64,000 nt of DNA from NCBI RefSeq assembly GCF_009177095.1, contig NZ_AP021861.1, positions 4,322,501 to 4,386,500 of the forward strand. The letters are read 5' to 3'. The DNA is from Lacipirellula parvula. GTDB lineage: Bacteria > Planctomycetota > Planctomycetia > Pirellulales > Lacipirellulaceae. Position numbers and translations under genes: made by a program. This document shows positions 60,285-64,000 of this stretch, in pieces. The notes beneath the pieces are model-generated. The model had not been told where the DNA came from. It did no database searches and saw only the letters and a program-made list of their open reading frames with translations. Numbering within the stretch: position 1 is the stretch's first letter; each line of letters begins with the position of its first letter.

Positions 60285-60920
60285 TTAGATCAGCAATTGC
60301 ATAATGGTCGGCGCAATCTCGTGCAGCGGCAGCCCCAGACTGACGGAGCCCGTCGCTATCGCCGACTTCGGCATGGAAAAGCTCTCGCTGGACTTCATGT
60401 CTTGAGCGATCACAACTCCCCCAGCCTGGTAGACAGATTGAACGCCGTCCGTCGCATCTTGGCCGCCGCCAGTCAGCACTGCTGCGAGCACGTCACCGCC
60501 TAAATGTTCTGCTGCAGAGACTAGCAGGGGATTTGCAGAGGATAAGACGTAACGTATCCTTTGCCCGTCGCTGAATTGGAGACGGTGATGTGCATCGACG
60601 ACGAGATGCAGGTCCGAGGGTGCGACATACACACAGCCAGGCACCATTTTCTCTCCCGCTTCGGCGTCTTTCACCGTCAGCGATGTTCGTCGCTGTAGGA
60701 CCCGGGCGAGGTAGTTGGGAAAGTGCTTTGTTCGATGTTGCACCACTGCGATTGGGACCGGGAAATCTCCCGGTAAGCCAGCGAGGACATTGCCGACTGC
60801 CTCAACGCCGCCTAAGGACGCTGCCATAACGACTAATTTGAAGCGTCTGCGGGGCTCGCCTGACGAGTTGGACGATCCATTGGCGATATCGTGCGTGAGT
60901 GGAGTAGCGCTGAAATGCAT
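60285..60920 (-). CDS. CheB-type methylesterase domain protein
   Basis: 211 aa consisting of only the CheB catalytic domain: catalytic Ser in VMAASLGGVEAV, His in AVVQHRTKHFPNYLARVL, and Asp in LTGGGQDATDGVQ. The receiver domain of chemotaxis CheB is missing. Stand-alone CheB domains occur in signalling clusters with hybrid kinases and in PAS-methyltransferase systems. Its position beside the globin-coupled kinase suggests a signalling role, but no chemoreceptor is in the window. Confidence 0.88.
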   Translation of the reverse strand: MHFSATPLTHDIANGSSNSSGEPRRRFKLVVMAASLGGVEAVGNVLAGLPGDFPVPIAVVQHRTKHFPNYLARVLQRRTSLTVKDAEAGEKMVPGCVYVAPSDLHLVVDAHHRLQFSDGQRIRYVLSSANPLLVSAAEHLGGDVLAAVLTGGGQDATDGVQSVYQAGGVVIAQDMKSSESFSMPKSAIATGSVSLGLPLHEIAPTIMQLLI

Positions 60921-61337
60921 TCGAATTCCCTATTTAAAGCATCGCACTCTCTGAGCGTCCAGGATTGCATTCACGCATTTGGTGCGCCTATTGAAATGCT
61001 ATTCAGTATGCGGCGAAAAACGCCAATCTCGACCGCCGGCAACGATGAAGCGTTGGTTCACGTGCGATTCACGCGCGCCGTAACGCACACGAATGGGCGA
61101 AACCGCATTTAAGCAAACCGTACCGAATCAATTCGAACGCTCCGCCTGTCCGGTTGCAGGCGGCGAATTGCGAGAAAGTGCTGGCCAAAAGCGCAACAGA
61201 GCACGCTGGATGGCCGCGAGCCGGCAGTATTGTGCCAAAAACGCGCAACGGAAGTGCGGATTGTCTTTATTTTCCGCTCAGATGATGTTACCAGGAACGC
61301 GTTAGCCAAAAACTTGTCCGCCGTGTGGAGAGGCCAT
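60921..61337. other. Divergent intergenic region
   Basis: A leader between the CheB-like gene and the kinase gene. No gene or clear repeat. It should hold both promoters; I found no convincing sigma-54 -24/-12 pair by eye. Confidence 0.35.
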
Positions 61338-62912
61338 ATGGAACAGATCAAGCTTCGCTATCGTGAAATGCAACGCTACGTCGAGTGGTCCGAAAACGAT
61401 GCGGCGAGAATGGCAGAGATAGAGCCGCTGTTAGCTCCCCATGCCCAGGAGTTGATCGATGACTTCTATGCAGAGATCCAACGCCATTCTGAAGCCTTGA
61501 GTGTCATCACGGGAGGCGTTACTCAGATCGCAAGGCTCTCCAGAACGCTCCTGGAGTGGCTTGCACAGCTTCTGGGGGGCTGTTACGACGATGTCTACAT
61601 GGAACCGCGCTGGCGTGTTGGCCGCCGGCACGTGGAAATTGGTCTGCCTCAGCGTTTCACGAGCCTCGCGCTTGGAAGATTGCGCGCCGGATTGACTCGC
61701 ATCTTGTGTGACAAATGGGCTCGCCCCCCCCGCGAGCTAACGCAAGCGTTAGTCTCGCTCAACAAGCTGCTAGATCTCGATCATGCACTGATTCAAGATG
61801 CCTATGAGACCCAGTACGTCGAGCGAGAACGAATGCTCGAACGCGAACGAGGCGAAAAGAAGTTCAGACATCTGGTCGAGAATGCGAGCTGCTTAATCGC
61901 GATCGTCGCCTCCGACGATTCAATCGCTTATTTCAATCCCTTCGCCCAGAGGTTCACGGGCTACTCTGCGGCCGAGCTTTCGGCGTCTCCTGAGAAGATG
62001 TGCGACGTCTTTGGAGGAGATCGTGAGAATATTGAGCGCCGGCTGTCTTCGGTACGCAATCTCCACGAAACTTCCTGCTGTGACGTGCAAATGTTTAAAT
62101 CGGGGTCGCCTCCTCGCTGGATTTCCTGGACGTTTAGCGCCATTGAGAACATCGGAGTAGACACGCTAGTACTAGCGGTAGGCCAGGACGTCACTGAACA
62201 GAAAAGGGCTGTCGAACAGCAACTGAAGTCTAGCCGCCTCGAGGCTATCGGTGAAATGTACGCCCGGATCGCACATGAGAGTCGCAATTCTCTCCAGCGA
62301 CTCCAGGTTTGCTCGGAGCTACTGGCGGAAGAGCTTGCGGGCAATGAAGCTTGCATGCGGCTTGTGGAACGCTCAGCCCAAGCGCAAGGCGATTTGCACC
62401 GGCTTCTCGACGAGGTTCGTAGCTACGCTTCTCCAATTGCATTGGAAAAAACTGAATGCCGTGTTTCAGCACTCTGGCAGGAGGCCTGGACGCTGCTTGA
62501 GACGGCGAGAAAAGGTCGCGATGCAGTCCTTGTTGAGGACATGACCTTGGCCACAAACCGCCCACTGCTGCTCGATCGCTTCCGCACAGTACAGGTCTTT
62601 CGAAACATATTCGAAAACTGCTTGATCGCGGGAGCCGATCCGCTGAAGATTCAAATAGTGTGTCAGGAATGTCGCTACAACGAGGTCTCGATGCTGCAAA
62701 TTCGCGTGTCGGATAACGGACCTGGATTCAGCCCGGGGGCGGCCGACCAGGCTTTCCAACCTTTCTTTACCACTCGAAGTCGTGGAAGCGGCCTCGGGTT
62801 GGCGATCGTTCGACGAATCATTGAGGCCCACGGGGGTAGCGTTGCAGCGACTAACGTGACCGACCGCGGCGCGGAAGTGACAATTACGCTTCCTCTCGAT
62901 TCCTCGACCTAA
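61338..62912 (+). CDS. Globin-coupled sensor histidine kinase
   Basis: 524 aa from MEQIKLRY. The N-terminal protoglobin domain (residues about 1-160) has the proximal His98 in RWRVGRRHVEIGLPQRF. Next come a linker coiled coil, a PAS domain (FRHLVENASCLIAIVASDDSIAYFNPFAQRFTGYS), a HisKA region with the phospho-His in RIAHESRNSLQRL, and an ATPase domain (FRNIFENCLIAGADP, VSDNGPGFSPG, GSGLGLAIVRRIIEAHGG). It is soluble. Globin-coupled kinases sense oxygen or other gases through heme. The response regulator gene follows 71 bp downstream. Confidence 0.9.
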   Translation: MEQIKLRYREMQRYVEWSENDAARMAEIEPLLAPHAQELIDDFYAEIQRHSEALSVITGGVTQIARLSRTLLEWLAQLLGGCYDDVYMEPRWRVGRRHVEIGLPQRFTSLALGRLRAGLTRILCDKWARPPRELTQALVSLNKLLDLDHALIQDAYETQYVERERMLERERGEKKFRHLVENASCLIAIVASDDSIAYFNPFAQRFTGYSAAELSASPEKMCDVFGGDRENIERRLSSVRNLHETSCCDVQMFKSGSPPRWISWTFSAIENIGVDTLVLAVGQDVTEQKRAVEQQLKSSRLEAIGEMYARIAHESRNSLQRLQVCSELLAEELAGNEACMRLVERSAQAQGDLHRLLDEVRSYASPIALEKTECRVSALWQEAWTLLETARKGRDAVLVEDMTLATNRPLLLDRFRTVQVFRNIFENCLIAGADPLKIQIVCQECRYNEVSMLQIRVSDNGPGFSPGAADQAFQPFFTTRSRGSGLGLAIVRRIIEAHGGSVAATNVTDRGAEVTITLPLDSST

Positions 62913-62983
62913 GCAATCGGCACGTGGAATGCAAGATTACGGATAAATTGCGCCCCCAATCGTCACCGCCCAGTTACCATACT

Positions 62984-64000
62984 ATGCACGAATGCCCTGA
63001 TTTTTCCGAGTGCGACCTATTGCTTGTGGATGATGATCGCGAGTTGCGCGGCGATATGGCCCAGTACTTCGCCTCGAAGGGCTACCGCGTCCGCGAAGCT
63101 GCTAACGGGACCGATGCGCTAGTAGAAACGGAGCGACAGTCGTTCGACGTAGCTGTAATCGACTTTGCGATGCCTGAAATGACGGGGATCGCACTGTTGG
63201 AGCAGTTTAAGGCTCGCGGGGCAGATATGCCCGTGGTGATGCTCACCGGCGAGGCGACGGTTAGTTTAGCCGTCGAGGCGATGAAGCTCGGAGCTAGCGA
63301 ATTCTTAAGTAAGCCAATCAGTCTTCGCGAGCTGGAGCGCCTCGTAAAAAAGGCCGCAGCCGCGGGACGGTTGCGTCGAGAAAATCAGCAATTAAAAGCA
63401 GTGCTGCGACAGCAACGCTCAGGTGCACCTCAATTGGTGGGCGGTTCCTCGGCCATGGAAGAGGTGTTCCGCCTCATCAGCCGGACTGCAGGCTCCGTCA
63501 GACCGATTCTAATCCAAGGGGAAAGTGGAACTGGGAAAGAGCTCGTCGCCCGAGCCTTGCATGAGGCGAGCGGCTTGGCCGACAAGCCGTTGGTCATTAT
63601 CAATTGTGCTGCGCTTCCCGAGGCCCTACTTGAGAGCGAATTGTTTGGCCACGAAAAGGGCGCCTTCACGGGCGCCGTGGCCGCGAAGGAAGGACTATTC
63701 GAAGTAGCTGACGGCGGCACCCTATTCGTCGACGAAATTGGTGAACTAGCAGCTAGTTTACAGGCAAAGTTGCTCCGAGTTTTGGAAGACGGGTCGCTAC
63801 GTCGAGTAGGCTCCGTCAAGGAGCGCCGCGTGCGCGTGCGGTTAATCGCCGCGACGAATCGAGATTTAGCGAAAGAAGTGCAGGCCGGCCGCTTCCGGGA
63901 GGACCTCTTCTACCGGATCAACGTTCTGACGATTGCACTACCTGCGCTGCGTGACCGTGAAGGCGACATAGAACGTCTCGTTCGTCACTTTCTTGGCTTC
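62984..64000 (+). CDS. NtrC-family sigma-54 response regulator (cut by window end)
   Basis: 339 codons present, 3' end outside the window. The receiver domain (LLLVDDDRELRGDMAQYF, phospho-acceptor Asp in VAVIDFAMPEMTG, Lys in FLSKPISLREL) is followed by a sigma-54-interaction AAA+ domain: Walker A GESGTGKELVARALHE, the GAFTGA loop in GHEKGAFTGAVAAKEG, Walker B GGTLFVDEIGEL and RRVGSVKERRVRVRLIAATNRDL. It activates sigma-54 promoters on phosphorylation by the neighbouring kinase. The DNA-binding Fis-type domain would lie beyond the window. Confidence 0.95.
   Translation, partial: MHECPDFSECDLLLVDDDRELRGDMAQYFASKGYRVREAANGTDALVETERQSFDVAVIDFAMPEMTGIALLEQFKARGADMPVVMLTGEATVSLAVEAMKLGASEFLSKPISLRELERLVKKAAAAGRLRRENQQLKAVLRQQRSGAPQLVGGSSAMEEVFRLISRTAGSVRPILIQGESGTGKELVARALHEASGLADKPLVIINCAALPEALLESELFGHEKGAFTGAVAAKEGLFEVADGGTLFVDEIGELAASLQAKLLRVLEDGSLRRVGSVKERRVRVRLIAATNRDLAKEVQAGRFREDLFYRINVLTIALPALRDREGDIERLVRHFLGF

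Noticed and set aside
60921-61337. Sigma-54 promoter for the kinase or CheB gene
   Set aside because: A TGGC...TTGC-like pair near 60,270 has the wrong spacing (11 instead of 10 between GG and GC).

Overview
The window looks like the chromosome of a planctomycete, probably of the Pirellulales type. The evidence is two DUF1559 pseudopilin-like proteins with the C-terminal H-X9-DG signature, a DUF1573-thioredoxin fusion, planctomycete-style integrases, and many long hypothetical secreted proteins. The assignment rests on gene content only; no rRNA or marker gene is present.

Layout. (1) 1-9.1 kb is host backbone with stress and fermentation genes: two DUF2294 (MpsC-like) proteins, a DUF4142 protein, a DUF1003 membrane protein, phosphoketolase (xfp) followed by acetate kinase (ackA), and a DUF2171 protein. 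(2) 9.10-45.70 kb is a 36.6-kb integrated element (island A). It is bounded by two 56-nt direct copies of a tRNA-Leu 3' end. Beside the left end is a tyrosine integrase, and a near-identical 19-nt repeat lies just inside each end. It carries parA and a ParB-like gene, an iteron array with a replication initiator gene, an ArdC antirestriction protein, a PIN toxin-antitoxin pair, NERD, DUF3800 and giant SIR2 proteins, and a cargo of Cys-rich/secreted/redox genes interrupted by an IS3-family element. It reads as an integrative plasmid. (3) 45.70-about 52.6 kb (island B) is a second, decayed relative at the same tRNA end. It has a different integrase, an excisionase-like HTH gene, a 5'-truncated rep gene and paralogues of island A genes. 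(4) 52.6-64 kb is host again: an O-methyltransferase-like/YceI/type III polyketide synthase locus, a P1B-type metal ATPase, a CheB-like methylesterase, and a globin-coupled histidine kinase with an NtrC-type response regulator cut by the window end.

The most interesting item is a very large structured RNA of about 1.4-1.5 kb in island A (about 19,226-20,710), with a second truncated copy in island B (about 50,471-51,419). The two copies keep the same loops while at least five helices change by compensatory substitutions. Copy A has a plausible promoter and an intrinsic terminator. A 15-bp hairpin overlaps that terminator and would hide the ribosome-binding site of the next gene, which encodes a strongly basic 232-aa protein. 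A homologue of this protein follows copy B. I could not assign the RNA or the protein to a named family. In both islands the order is rep - small beta-rich protein - giant RNA - basic protein, so the pair looks like a resident module of this plasmid family.

How the parts may work together (inference): xfp and ackA turn sugar phosphates into acetate and ATP and sit in the same host neighbourhood as an oxygen-sensing kinase/NtrC pair, suggesting a low-oxygen response region now split by about 43 kb of inserted DNA. The islands contribute replication, partition, defence and anti-restriction functions.
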